DNA of 64,000 bases from Bifidobacterium catulorum (GCF_003129925.1 NZ_QFFN01000005.1:1-64000), one strand, 5' to 3'. Counted from the stretch's first letter, positions 28,702 to 37,417 are shown. A program made the numbers and translations. Notes: generated from the letters alone by a model not told the origin.

Positions 28702-30193
28702 GAATCATCCCCGCGTATGCGGGGAACACGCGCATGGCGTCGGCAGGCGGCTTCACATATCGGGATCATCCCCGCGTATGCGGGGAACACTAATCGGCAA
28801 ACTCAATCCAGCTTTGTTCGATGGGATCATCCCCGCGTATGCGGGGAACACCTCGGCAGACGAATCCTCGCCACCGCCAGCAGCGGATCATCCCCGCGTA
28901 TGCGGGGAACACACGACATCACAGGCGCGGGCGAAATCCTACCGGGGATCATCCCCGCGTATGCGGGGAACACTACCATGTACGGCGTGCGGGTCCCCAC
29001 ATCGCGGGATCATCCCCGCGTATGCGGGGAACACGGCTCCGAACTCGCCGACAGCAAGACCAGAACGGGATCATCCCCGCGTATGCGGGGAACACATCCC
29101 TGGATGCTCATGGCGCCGCTTTTGACGGGGATCATCCCCGCGTATGCGGGGAACACGCGGCCACGGTCTCGTAGGCGGTCCATGCGGCGGGATCATCCCC
29201 GCGTATGCGGGGAACACGTTGAACCTCACACGAGACTTCAGCGTCTACGGGGATCATCCCCGCGTATGCGGGGAACACAATGAGGGGTACTTTTTGGTGT
29301 GAGCGATTTTGGGATCATCCCCGCGTATGCGGGGAACACTTGCCCGAGCCCATGACGCCGCACACCATGCCGGGATCATCCCCGCGTATGCGGGGAACAC
29401 ACGCACCTTGCCAGGGTTGATCCCGGCGAGCCAGGATCATCCCCGCGTATGCGGGGAACACGCGGCCACGGTCTCGTAGGCGGTCCATGCGGCGGGATCA
29501 TCCCCGCGTATGCGGGGAACACCTGAAGACGGTTTCCCATGTCGATGAACCACTGGGATCATCCCCGCGTATGCGGGGAACACCGGACGCGAGGCAGAAC
29601 ATCATCGATGGCGTCAGGATCATCCCCGCGTATGCGGGGAACACCCAGCGGCGGGCCTCTTGTGGGACAGATCGCAAGGATCATCCCCGCGTATGCGGGG
29701 AACACCGAAGATAACCGGCCATCGCGGCACAGACCAGAGGATCATCCCCGCGTATGCGGGGAACACCCTCGGTCGAAGCGTATTCGGGTTTCCACCGTGG
29801 GATCATCCCCGCGTATGCGGGGAACACGCCTGAATAATCTCGTTTCGGCTATTATGGATGGGATCATCCCCGCGTATGCGGGGAACACGCACCGGCCTTC
29901 ACGCCATGCACCGTGATCTTGGGATCATCCCCGCGTATGCGGGGAACACGCAGTATGTCGGCCACGTTCTGCCCGCTCATGAGGATCATCCCCGCGTATG
30001 CGGGGAACACGATTGCCTGCCCCTTGGTGCCGAGGTGTGGGAGGGATCATCCCCGCGTATGCGGGGAACACGTCGTCACCGACGCCGACGGGGCCTCGGG
30101 GACGGGATCATCCCCGCGTATGCGGGGAACACCCTGATTACGTGACGTTGCAATCAAACATGTTGGGATCATCCCCGCGTATGCGGGGAACAC
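28702..30193 (-). CRISPR. Type I-E CRISPR array: 25 repeats, 24 spacers
   Basis: Twenty-five 28-base repeats recur at an exact 61-base period, so all 24 spacers are 33 bases. Read on the minus strand the repeat starts GTGTTCCCC, forms a stem CCCCGC/GCGGGG with loop ATAC, and ends GATGATCC, the form typical of type I-E. The last repeat in transcription order (28702-28729) has one change near its 3' end, as expected for the leader-distal end. Spacers at 29157-29189 and 29462-29494 are identical. The base next to the repeat 3' end is C in 18 spacers, T in 5 and G in 1. Confidence 0.98.
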
Positions 30194-30337
30194 AGTTCGG
30201 AAACGTAATGTTTCCAACGAAACTGATTTCGCCTCCTTCCGATTTTATTCACTTTCGCGGATAAAGGTCAATCTCCCCAGCAGGCCGATTCCGCAAATCA
30301 CCGTCGCCATCACACCCGCCTACGAGTGCCCTAATAT
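30194..30337 (-). promoter_or_regulatory. CRISPR leader with pre-crRNA promoter
   Basis: The 144 bases between cas2 and the first repeat form the leader. On the minus strand TTGACC (30266-30271) and TAAAAT (30242-30247), spaced 18 bases apart, make a good promoter, with a start site expected near 30235. Next to the first repeat lie two dyads, GGAAAC-gtaat-GTTTCC at 30199-30215 and CGAAA-ctga-TTTCG at 30218-30231, which may guide spacer integration. Confidence 0.7.
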
Positions 30338-30691
30338 CTATCGATATTTTCGTGCCGCTCTTCGTTTACCGGCATTGCTCCATCCCGAACGACGACGCGA
30401 AGATTCAGACTGAGCATCTGCCGTAGGCCTCTTGACGAGAGTCAGTCCGTCGCAATCTTCCGGCGTCCATTTAGCCCGGTGAACACGAAAGGCGAAGTGC
30501 TGTTCATTCCTTGCGGAATACACCATGATCGCTCGTCCATCACGCATCAATCCCACAATGCGCTCCCATAGTTTATCGCGGACTCTTGCATTGACATGAC
30601 CGACGAACACCCCTGCGGATATTTCCAGCAGCCATCTGGTGAGATCCCCTCGCAGACCCACCGGACATGCGGTCAACACGACTACGATCAT
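30338..30691 (-). CDS. cas2: CRISPR-associated endonuclease Cas2, type I-E
   Basis: A 117-residue Cas2e: MIVVVLTACPVGLRGDLTRWLLEI followed by VFVGHVNARVRDKLWERI is diagnostic of the CasM/Cas2e family, which bridges two Cas1 dimers for spacer integration. It is about 20 residues longer than E. coli Cas2, with a Ser/Arg/Lys-rich tail from about residue 92. It is 18 bases downstream of cas1 and last in the cas operon. Confidence 0.94.
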   Translation of the reverse strand: MIVVVLTACPVGLRGDLTRWLLEISAGVFVGHVNARVRDKLWERIVGLMRDGRAIMVYSARNEQHFAFRVHRAKWTPEDCDGLTLVKRPTADAQSESSRRRSGWSNAGKRRAARKYR

Positions 30692-30709
30692 CGTTCCCGA
30701 TCCTTCCGA

Positions 30710-31714
30710 TCACCACTCATCATCGGCAAATTCATCGACCGCATCCACTTCATCCGCGCCATACGACACACCCGCCGCCACTTCGCCGATTTTCTCGTCC
30801 CACAAGCCCACATGATCATCATGCGAACCGTCGATATCGATAACAGCAGAGCTTTCATTGGCACCTATGCCAAGCAAACATCGGATATCGCGCACCATGC
30901 GTTTCATAATGGATAAGTCATACACCGCGTCCCTCATGCGCCGACGCGTGGCCGATCCGATGTCCTCCGGCTGCGATGCGACGGTTTCGAACGCCACCGG
31001 AATGGACAACTCCGCCTTGTACAGGTCGGCGATGTCATAAACAAATGACCTTTCATGCCCGACATGCACGAATCCGAGTCCCGGCGAACATCCCAACGCA
31101 ACAATCACGGCATGGGAGATGCCATAAAGACAGGCGTGCGCCGCCGAAAGTGCTTTATTGATGTCGTTTCCCGCATCAAAGTCGCCATGATCATATGTTC
31201 GTTTGTCCCATGCGACCCCGGTGCGAGCCGAGCATTCCCGATACACGCGACGGACGCGAGCCCCTTCACGCCCACGCAGCTGCTGCATGGTCAGTCTCTC
31301 GACGTTCTCATCCGGGAAGCGCATCTGATACATTGCACGCGCCACGGACAATCTCGACCTGACGTTCGACACCAGGCGAGCCTGCCTTTGCAACAATGCA
31401 GAGGAGTGGGTCAGAGGCTTGCCGAAAGCGTACATACGCACGCCTCGCTCCCCCACCCAGACAGCAGTCGCTCCGTTTTCGCCAATCACCGTCATCGCCT
31501 GATGCGTAACCGACGAGCCGGGCCCGAACATCAGCACACCCAATGTAGCTGCCGGAACATGCATCGTCCCCGTTTCGTCGGTGATGGTTATCGCGTTATC
31601 CGCACGGTTTACGACGCAATGTTCGAAGTACGCGAAGGATATGCGGTCCTCGACACGCACAAGCTCATTCAATTCGGGAGGAGGCGTACCCGGGACCGCC
31701 TTCTTGCCGTTCAT
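30710..31714 (-). CDS. cas1: CRISPR integrase Cas1, type I-E
   Basis: The 334-residue integrase carries all metal ligands: E150 (in GREGAR), H217 (GFVH), D227 and D230 (VYDIADLY). These fall at a constant offset of nine from the E. coli Cas1 residues E141, H208, D218 and D221. It inserts new spacers with Cas2. The C-terminus has an acidic tail (DEVDAVDEFADDEW) beyond the usual family end. Its start lies three bases past the cas6e stop. Confidence 0.96.
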   Translation of the reverse strand: MNGKKAVPGTPPPELNELVRVEDRISFAYFEHCVVNRADNAITITDETGTMHVPAATLGVLMFGPGSSVTHQAMTVIGENGATAVWVGERGVRMYAFGKPLTHSSALLQRQARLVSNVRSRLSVARAMYQMRFPDENVERLTMQQLRGREGARVRRVYRECSARTGVAWDKRTYDHGDFDAGNDINKALSAAHACLYGISHAVIVALGCSPGLGFVHVGHERSFVYDIADLYKAELSIPVAFETVASQPEDIGSATRRRMRDAVYDLSIMKRMVRDIRCLLGIGANESSAVIDIDGSHDDHVGLWDEKIGEVAAGVSYGADEVDAVDEFADDEW

Positions 31715-31717
31715 CGT

Positions 31718-32422
31718 CTATTCCGTCCGGATGGGAGCGATTGTAAGCAGTCCGCAGCCGAAACCCTTTGCCCTCCCAATGCCATGACATAACGCATGGC
31801 GGAACAGGTCGGCATCAGTAACCATAAGACGGCCCTCGAATACCGCGGTGACCAAGGTCACAGCCTGTCCATTACGTTTGAACTGTTCACGGTGCCTCTG
31901 ACCGACCGTCACCGAGGGGGCACCGCAGTCATCAGGCAATAGGGCAAAACCATGGAGAGCGGCACGAGCGACCAGCCAGTCACGCTGTTGGGCCGCAGTC
32001 ACATGCCCCTGAATTGTACCGATGATGTTGGCGTCAGCCTTCTTGAGCCGCCGTCCTTTATCTTCCCTCACCCTACGCACAGGGTTCGCACGCAAGCGGA
32101 ACTGCCAACACTGCCCGACTGCAATACGGGAGAGCAGTGGCGAATAGTCCTTGCTCTCCCACTCCATATGCATGGGCCAGCCAGCCTGCTCGATAATATG
32201 AGTGAAGTCGGGAGCTTCGGGACTAACTGTATATAACCAGACGCTGTTATTCCGCGTCAGCGAGTCCACTCGCCACAGAATACGTCCTTCCTTGCTTTCT
32301 CGAACACTGCCGGGAGGAAACGCCTTTTCGATTGCTGCATGAGTACGGTATGGCGACGAGATCAGCCGTACCGCACCATCTCGCGCCATATTCAGCGGCA
32401 TTCGCGAAATAAACATATTCAC
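31718..32422 (-). CDS. cas6e: CRISPR RNA endonuclease Cas6e (CasE)
   Basis: At 234 residues this matches Cas6e: MNMFISRMPLNMARDGAVRLISSPY at the start, with the early His of RTHAAIEKAFPP as likely catalytic residue by family pattern, RWDV-like LWRVDS, and a Gly-rich loop near the C-terminus (GIGRAKGFGCGLLTI). It cuts each repeat at the base of its hairpin to leave the crRNA 5' handle, and stays on the 3' hairpin in Cascade. Confidence 0.94.
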   Translation of the reverse strand: MNMFISRMPLNMARDGAVRLISSPYRTHAAIEKAFPPGSVRESKEGRILWRVDSLTRNNSVWLYTVSPEAPDFTHIIEQAGWPMHMEWESKDYSPLLSRIAVGQCWQFRLRANPVRRVREDKGRRLKKADANIIGTIQGHVTAAQQRDWLVARAALHGFALLPDDCGAPSVTVGQRHREQFKRNGQAVTLVTAVFEGRLMVTDADLFRHALCHGIGRAKGFGCGLLTIAPIRTE

Positions 32423-32428
32423 CTGCTC

Positions 32429-33190
32429 CTAAGCAAAATTCAGAGGATCGTCAAGTCCCGCGGAACCAAAGTCCGGGGGAATGTCCCGTGTGCCACGAGC
32501 GTCGGCACCACTGGAGTCGACCGATGCGCCGGGGTTGGCAATCCGATACCGGCGCACGGCACGACCGGAATATCGGCGGCCTTTCTGACTGAACGTCACC
32601 GGCATGTCCGCTTGTGTCATGGACGGTTCATCGTCGATTGCATCACAGACGATTTCCAGCTGTCGGTCATGGTATCGACGCCGGTACCATGCCGATGCAT
32701 GCCATGGCTCGTTTTCCAGTGCCTGACGAATGGTCCCGTACTCATCATGAATGCCCAGGGTAACCGGAAACTCCGGCGGACATGACCGCCGACCTAAGTA
32801 CAATGGCCACCGCGGGGTGCGCAAGGCTTGATCGAGACCTTCCAACACGCTTCTTTCCGCCCCTAAGGCAACCAGGAACCGGGCATCGGCAAGATAGTAT
32901 CGGTAGGTCAACGGCATCGTCTTTTCGAAATCACGGGAATTGCGCTTGCGTGTCAGGGATTTTTCCGTCTGGAAATCCGACATGACCCGTCCTCGCTGTT
33001 CGGTACGCACGCCGAACGACAGATTCAACAAATCCTCGATCGAATCCTCCCGAACACGCCCCTGGGCACAGGCCAGCAATCCGATGACCCCGCTTTTCGT
33101 CGGTTCGTTGCGAGTGTTTCTCCGTACGAATCGTGAGGAATCCCCCCAGGACTGCATCGGTCCGGCGAGCTGTAACAGTAGTACGCTCAT
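32429..33190 (-). CDS. cas5e: Cascade subunit Cas5e (CasD)
   Basis: The 253-residue protein begins SVLLLQLAGPMQSWGDSSRFVRRNT, the Cas5e hallmark, followed by RPTKSGVIGLLA-like EPTKSGVIGLLACAQGR. It holds the crRNA 5' handle in Cascade. The C-terminal 30 residues (GADARGTRDIPPDFGSAGL) are an unstructured tail. It starts three bases past the cas7e stop and ends six bases before cas6e. Confidence 0.95.
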   Translation of the reverse strand: MSVLLLQLAGPMQSWGDSSRFVRRNTRNEPTKSGVIGLLACAQGRVREDSIEDLLNLSFGVRTEQRGRVMSDFQTEKSLTRKRNSRDFEKTMPLTYRYYLADARFLVALGAERSVLEGLDQALRTPRWPLYLGRRSCPPEFPVTLGIHDEYGTIRQALENEPWHASAWYRRRYHDRQLEIVCDAIDDEPSMTQADMPVTFSQKGRRYSGRAVRRYRIANPGASVDSSGADARGTRDIPPDFGSAGLDDPLNFA

Positions 33191-33193
33191 GAT

Positions 33194-34327
33194 TCACTCC
33201 CGACCGATCAGAGACCGTGCCACGGCTTCCCCCAGCTCGGACTTCAGCACCGGCAACGTCACGCGCTCGCTGACGGCGTCCAATTCGGCGACAGGTTCGT
33301 CCGTTGTGATGTTCCATGCCTGCACCGGCTGTACACCATATGCATCCTGAACGAACTTGAGTTTGCGTCCCAAACGTATGGCGGCCTGACGCGAAATCGG
33401 CATCCCGGCATCGGCACGCACAGGATCCTCAAAAGCATCGACGACATTTACCGGCTGGGTCTCCCGCAGCATCACCACGCAGGTACCGGGCAGGGTACGG
33501 TTGGCGAAGGTGTTCTGCTTGCCCGTGGGCATGGATCGGATAAACGACTCCACAAACGCCACAGCGCCTTCGGACGCGGCCCTGGCGTCCTGCAATTGCT
33601 CCTGCAACGAATCAACGTTGAGCGTAGCGTACCGATAGAGTGTGGATGAATTGAACCCGACGGTGTCGATCATGGCGGCACCGGCATTGTCGTCCGAAGC
33701 GCAATCGTCCACGGCGGTGAAGTAGTCGTATTCGGGAGTGATCTGATCCACGGAAATCGCATGAGCGACCTGCGCACTGGCATCGGTATTGAGATCCGGC
33801 GCATCCGCCAGCATACGGCCGAACAGGGCGATGTCCACGGCTTGGACACCGTGGAACACCGCGTCAACGTCTTTTTTCATCGCGGAAGTCGGTTTGCCCG
33901 AAGCCTTGCCCTCGTCGTGCCATCTGAGGGCAACGTCCGCCAATTGGCTGATTTCACGACGTGCGATGAAAATCAGATATTCCGTAGCCAATGTGCCTTT
34001 GTCTTTACCTGCCCTGTCCGACTCCTTGACATCGACGCCGGTGGCGGACAGTACGAACGAGGCCAATGCCTCCGCTTCGTCGACCAGTTCCGGATTCCTG
34101 GCGACAATGGCGTCGCGGATCAGCGCCACCGCGTTTTTTGTGCGTACACCGAGCTTGCTGGAATCCAGCAGACTCGGGAACATTTCACGCATTGCGCGCT
34201 TCCATGCCTGGGACGATACACGGGAGCGAAGCACGCCACCGTAGCGGGCGGTCTTTGGGCTGCCAGTGTCGTCACGATTGATGTTGCTTGGCGGTACGTT
34301 CTGCAGGTCATACAGGTCAATGAACAT
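33194..34327 (-). CDS. cas7e: Cascade backbone Cas7e (CasC)
   Basis: A 377-residue Cas7e with NVPPSNINRDDTGSPKTARYGGVLRSRVSSQAWKRAMR-type N-terminus, the feature of all type I-E backbone proteins, and ALFGRML plus STLYRYATLNVD in the middle. Six copies normally coat the crRNA spacer, each gripping six bases. The start codon is preceded by AAGGAA. It is 50 bases downstream of cse2. Confidence 0.96.
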   Translation of the reverse strand: MFIDLYDLQNVPPSNINRDDTGSPKTARYGGVLRSRVSSQAWKRAMREMFPSLLDSSKLGVRTKNAVALIRDAIVARNPELVDEAEALASFVLSATGVDVKESDRAGKDKGTLATEYLIFIARREISQLADVALRWHDEGKASGKPTSAMKKDVDAVFHGVQAVDIALFGRMLADAPDLNTDASAQVAHAISVDQITPEYDYFTAVDDCASDDNAGAAMIDTVGFNSSTLYRYATLNVDSLQEQLQDARAASEGAVAFVESFIRSMPTGKQNTFANRTLPGTCVVMLRETQPVNVVDAFEDPVRADAGMPISRQAAIRLGRKLKFVQDAYGVQPVQAWNITTDEPVAELDAVSERVTLPVLKSELGEAVARSLIGRE

Positions 34328-34377
34328 GGGTTCCTTCTTTCGATCGTTATACTTGCCGGCAATAGATTGATAACGTG

Positions 34378-34998
34378 TTACTGCTTGATTTTGGAGTGAT
34401 AGTCCATGCTCCAGCGGAGAAAGACGTCACTGCGGGCTTCGGGGAACTGCATCTGATACAGGTCCTGCGTCAGAGATCGGTAATCGATGGTGATTCGCCT
34501 TTCCCCGACACTGCGCATCAGCATGATCAACGCCCGCATGTTGCGCACCACCCCTTCGAAGTCCGGAACGGCTTCCGCGGATTTCAGCTTGCCGATCACA
34601 CCATTCGCATGTTCGAGATCAGGCTGGATGAGCCTGCATGCACGACCAAACGTCATCCGATCGGCACGGGCGCTTCCCGTATCCTGCGCGACCCCATACC
34701 CTTTGGACTGCTGATGAACCGCATACAATTCCATGGCGGTTTTCGCTGCACGCAACGCGGCGGGGTCATCTTCGGCAGGTGGCAGACTCTGGGACCACCC
34801 GTCGAATAGGTCACCGCCGATCAGCATCCATGCCGGCGCACTGCCGTCAAGGTCCCGCCGCAGACGCGCAAGCGCCGCCCTTGACGCCGGAGTTCCACCG
34901 TCTCGTCCGGTGTATTCGTTTTGAAGTCCGAATATCTTTCCATTGACAAAGTAGCCCAGCGCCTTTGCCACGTCGCGGGAAAAGAACCGTCTCGTCAT
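34378..34998 (-). CDS. cse2: Cascade small subunit Cse2 (CasB, Cas11e)
   Basis: The 206-residue all-helical protein has the Cse2 features: GGTPASRAALARLRRDLDG near residue 35, a mid-segment Leu/Ala helix, and the C-terminal RRITIDYRSLTQDLYQMQFPEA. Two copies brace the displaced strand in Cascade. Its ATG overlaps the cas8e stop by four bases. Confidence 0.94.
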   Translation of the reverse strand: MTRRFFSRDVAKALGYFVNGKIFGLQNEYTGRDGGTPASRAALARLRRDLDGSAPAWMLIGGDLFDGWSQSLPPAEDDPAALRAAKTAMELYAVHQQSKGYGVAQDTGSARADRMTFGRACRLIQPDLEHANGVIGKLKSAEAVPDFEGVVRNMRALIMLMRSVGERRITIDYRSLTQDLYQMQFPEARSDVFLRWSMDYHSKIKQ

Positions 34999-36683
34999 GC
35001 TCCCTCCTTATGATCCGAAATCTTGCCCAACGTCTTGTTCAGCCCGCCCCAAAACAGCTGCCGGGCTCTCGCAGCACTCATCGTCCCCATCCTGCCGACA
35101 TCATGTTCGTCAAATGCCGATACATCGCTATCGGCCAGATATTCCCGACCGATGGCGAGCAAGATGCGATGCGCATCATCATGCCATGCACGGCGATAGG
35201 ATTCATAATCCTTATCCGGAGTAAAGCCGGCCAACCGATCGCGGAATAGCTCATCGAGCTGCGCGTAGGCATGTTCTTTGATCTTTTCGGATGATGCCTG
35301 TGCGCGTTTGCCGGAAGCGCGATCCCCGGCAGCGGCACGAAGGTTGTGAACATACCCCACAAGCACGACGTCCACGGCCTTGCTGGTGTTCGTGATGATC
35401 TCCACCACGGCGTTGATGGCCGGATAATCCTTACGCGCAAACACCACCGGCAACTGCACGACGTCATCAATACCGGTTTCGTACACGCTACTCTGCGTGC
35501 CGTAGGTCATGCCCTGGGCGCGAATACTGAACTTCGACAGTGGATGTTCGCCTTGCGCCAGACAGCCTTTCCGCTGCAATTCCTCAATCCAGCGAATCAC
35601 TCCCGGCCGAAGGTCTGCGTCACCGACTTCAAGCAGTGAAGCCAATCCACGCCATAATGATTTGCCGGCATCGTGCGTGACAGGCATGAACGGTGCCGTG
35701 GATAGTCCAAGCTTTTTCTGCTGGGGAACGCTGATACGCCACGCCGTCATCTTTTCACATTCGTCGGTGTTGTAAGGAGCGATGACATCACCGTAACAGT
35801 TCACGATGCCGATGATCCGATCGTTATCCGCATTCGGAACCAGTCGTAGACGCCGAGACTGGAACGTGAGGGCATCGACCGGACCGGTAAAGGACGTACG
35901 CATTCGTAAATCGAAGCCAGGGCTTTCATCCAATTCCCATGGAGGCAGGTCATCTGCATTGCCGAACAATTCGGTTGTATTATTGCGCGTGTCGTAAAGA
36001 CACCAATTCAGCAGCAGCGATTGTACAAGATTGGCGCCTTCGACCGTCACCGGCCCCAAGACACCCAGCCATCCGGTTCCGGCCACACCTTTCGGGGCGT
36101 ACACCTTGCCTTTATTGATATGGGTGTTACCTACCACCGGCGTTTTGATGCCAGCGGTATCGTATGCCTGTAAAAACACAACCCAGCGAGCAGCCTGTGC
36201 AAAATCCACGGAATCCAGATATTCGGGCGAACGAAGGGAAAACAGAAACTTCTCAGATTTCGGTACGTCAGCGATCATTTCGCCAATCGGATCATATTCC
36301 TTCTTACCGCTATATGTCAGATTCGGCACCTGATAGAACGGATGCCGCGAATCCAGCAAATAGAACCTGTCATGGAACTCGTCGAAATAGTCTTCCAACA
36401 CGTCCATATCGAACGCTTGGTTATCCCAAAGATGCTTCCATAAGGCCAACATCTGCACCCGACTGGCTTCGGTATCGCAGTATGCACGAAACAGTATCGC
36501 CACCAGCAGACGCACAAGAGGTATGTCCTGCTGCGGCAGATCGCCGGAAATCATACGGATTCTTCTCGCCTCACGAAAAACATCTCGCAACGACAGCTCC
36601 TTGAACCCTCCGTCGTCCAATACGCACGGAATCCATGGTTCGTCTATGAGATTGAACCGTCGTATGGATAAGCCGTCATTCAT
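34995..36683 (-). CDS. cas8e: Cascade large subunit Cas8e (Cse1, CasA)
   Basis: The 562-residue protein opens with FNLIDEPWIPC, the universal Cse1 start, followed by LSLRDVFREA and later the PAM-sensing region. It recognises the PAM and recruits Cas3. Its ribosome site and first codons lie inside a 50-bp sequence (36678-36727) that is repeated at 37293-37343, before the inserted cassette. So its transcription probably begins at the promoter at 37358-37386, over 600 bases away, or at an unseen one nearer. Confidence 0.95.
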   Translation of the reverse strand: MNDGLSIRRFNLIDEPWIPCVLDDGGFKELSLRDVFREARRIRMISGDLPQQDIPLVRLLVAILFRAYCDTEASRVQMLALWKHLWDNQAFDMDVLEDYFDEFHDRFYLLDSRHPFYQVPNLTYSGKKEYDPIGEMIADVPKSEKFLFSLRSPEYLDSVDFAQAARWVVFLQAYDTAGIKTPVVGNTHINKGKVYAPKGVAGTGWLGVLGPVTVEGANLVQSLLLNWCLYDTRNNTTELFGNADDLPPWELDESPGFDLRMRTSFTGPVDALTFQSRRLRLVPNADNDRIIGIVNCYGDVIAPYNTDECEKMTAWRISVPQQKKLGLSTAPFMPVTHDAGKSLWRGLASLLEVGDADLRPGVIRWIEELQRKGCLAQGEHPLSKFSIRAQGMTYGTQSSVYETGIDDVVQLPVVFARKDYPAINAVVEIITNTSKAVDVVLVGYVHNLRAAAGDRASGKRAQASSEKIKEHAYAQLDELFRDRLAGFTPDKDYESYRRAWHDDAHRILLAIGREYLADSDVSAFDEHDVGRMGTMSAARARQLFWGGLNKTLGKISDHKEGA

Positions 36684-36727
36684 CGTCCCGTCAGACCCTT
36701 CCCCATCTCCTATGATGGATTCCGGTT
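36678..36727. repeat. Direct repeat copy A, cas8e leader
   Basis: About 43 of 50 bases match copy B at 37293-37343. Shared perfect blocks are ATTCATCGTCCC and ATGATGGATTCCGGTT. Copy A covers the cas8e start codon and ribosome site. Confidence 0.85.
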
Positions 36728-36751
36728 AAAAAACCTAGGACACATGCCACA

Positions 36752-36928
36752 CTACGCGGCGGCATTTTCCTTCAACGAATCAGAAAAAGGATCCTGCCCC
36801 ACGTCAAATACAGGACCGAAGAGCACAGGGCCGGCAGTGCCGCCCAGTTCACCATGTTCTATTTCATCCGCCCAACGATCTTCCATATCCTCGGTGACAA
36901 TCTTGCCACCTTTGGCGACGATACTCAT
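36752..36928 (-). CDS. 58-residue antitoxin-like protein
   Basis: I chose the ATG at 36928 because GGAGGGAGG lies five bases upstream, a very strong ribosome site. The text KIVTEDMEDRWADEIEHGELGG followed by VLFGPV resembles the N-terminal segment of a widespread actinobacterial antitoxin group (pattern 'T-DEM---W---E-GE--G' ending in GRP), but the DNA-binding helices are absent and the tail (QDPFSDSLKENAAA) is unlike it. It follows the DUF2442 gene by 66 bases in the cas3-cas8e gap. Function unknown. Confidence 0.6.
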   Translation of the reverse strand: MSIVAKGGKIVTEDMEDRWADEIEHGELGGTAGPVLFGPVFDVGQDPFSDSLKENAAA

Positions 36929-36994
36929 AAATACCTCCCTCCACATCTGTAGCACACGGCTGGAGAATCAGACATCACCCGCCACTTTCTTATT

Positions 36995-37237
36995 TCAAAA
37001 TGCCACGGCCTCTTCTCGAACGACCTCGGGGGCAACGTCGATGTTGCCGTCGCACCATCCGATGGTGCCATCAACAGCCCGCGCAGTAGCGAACACACGA
37101 GGGTCCGCCAACGAAGCATAGGCCGGATATTCCAAATATCTGGACATGTCCATAACCCCCGCGAAACCATCACGGAACCGCACGGCCACACGATGACCGC
37201 CCATGGGAACGGCATCCGTCACGACTTCATCATCCAT
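36995..37237 (-). CDS. DUF2442 domain protein
   Basis: From the ATG at 37237 the product has 80 residues and fits DUF2442: VAVRFRDGFAGVMDMSRYLEYPAYASLADPRVF then GTIGWCDGNIDVAPEVV. A TTG six codons upstream is an alternative start. DUF2442 proteins are often partners of DUF4160 proteins in toxin-antitoxin-like pairs; no DUF4160 is present here. It sits with the 58-residue gene as a two-gene cassette inside the cas operon, between direct repeats. A link to CRISPR control is a guess from position. Confidence 0.75.
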   Translation of the reverse strand: MDDEVVTDAVPMGGHRVAVRFRDGFAGVMDMSRYLEYPAYASLADPRVFATARAVDGTIGWCDGNIDVAPEVVREEAVAF

Positions 37238-37292
37238 CACAACATCACCCGCCAATCATCATCCAGCAGTCTGCGCGGATCAGAAATCCACT

Positions 37293-37343
37293 ATTCATCG
37301 TCCCTTCAGCTCCTTCCCCCATCCTCCATGATGGATTCCGGTT
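37293..37343. repeat. Direct repeat copy B, before the inserted cassette
   Basis: This is the second copy of the cas8e leader. On the minus strand it ends with an ATG that opens a 17-codon frame (MNSGFLIRADCWMMIGG) resembling the cas8e start (MNDGLSIR), which then stops. It suggests a duplicated cas8e 5' end. Confidence 0.8.
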
Positions 37344-37357
37344 TCTTTAACAGAACC

Positions 37358-37386
37358 AGCATAACACGTTTTAATACAATTTCCAA
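37358..37386 (-). promoter_or_regulatory. Predicted promoter of the cas8e operon
   Basis: On the minus strand TTGGAA (37381-37386) and TATGCT (37358-37363) are 17 bases apart. It drives the cassette and cas8e-cas2. The -35 box overlaps the PAM side of the site matched by the crRNA-like spacer. Confidence 0.6.
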
Positions 37387-37408
37387 CGTGAATGTACGAA
37401 GTTGTGTC
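37385..37408 (+). promoter_or_regulatory. Predicted Cascade target site (PAM AAC plus protospacer)
   Basis: GTGAATGTACG at 37388-37398 equals the first 11 bases of the mini-spacer guide; 17 of 21 match to 37408. The flanking AAC at 37385-37387 ends in C, the base most often found at the array's PAM-derived position. Binding here would cover the -35 box. Confidence 0.6.
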
Positions 37409-37417
37409 AATCAACAG

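Noticed and set aside
28676-30264. Several open frames of 70-190 codons across the CRISPR array
   Set aside because: They translate the repeats (recurring IIPAYAGNT, DHPRVCGEH and GSSPRMRGT), a side effect of the repeat reading frames.
37382-37410. Second promoter with TTGACA at 37405-37410 (minus strand)
   Set aside because: The -35 is perfect, but the expected -10 position reads GTTGGA; the TTGGAA/TATGCT pair fits better.
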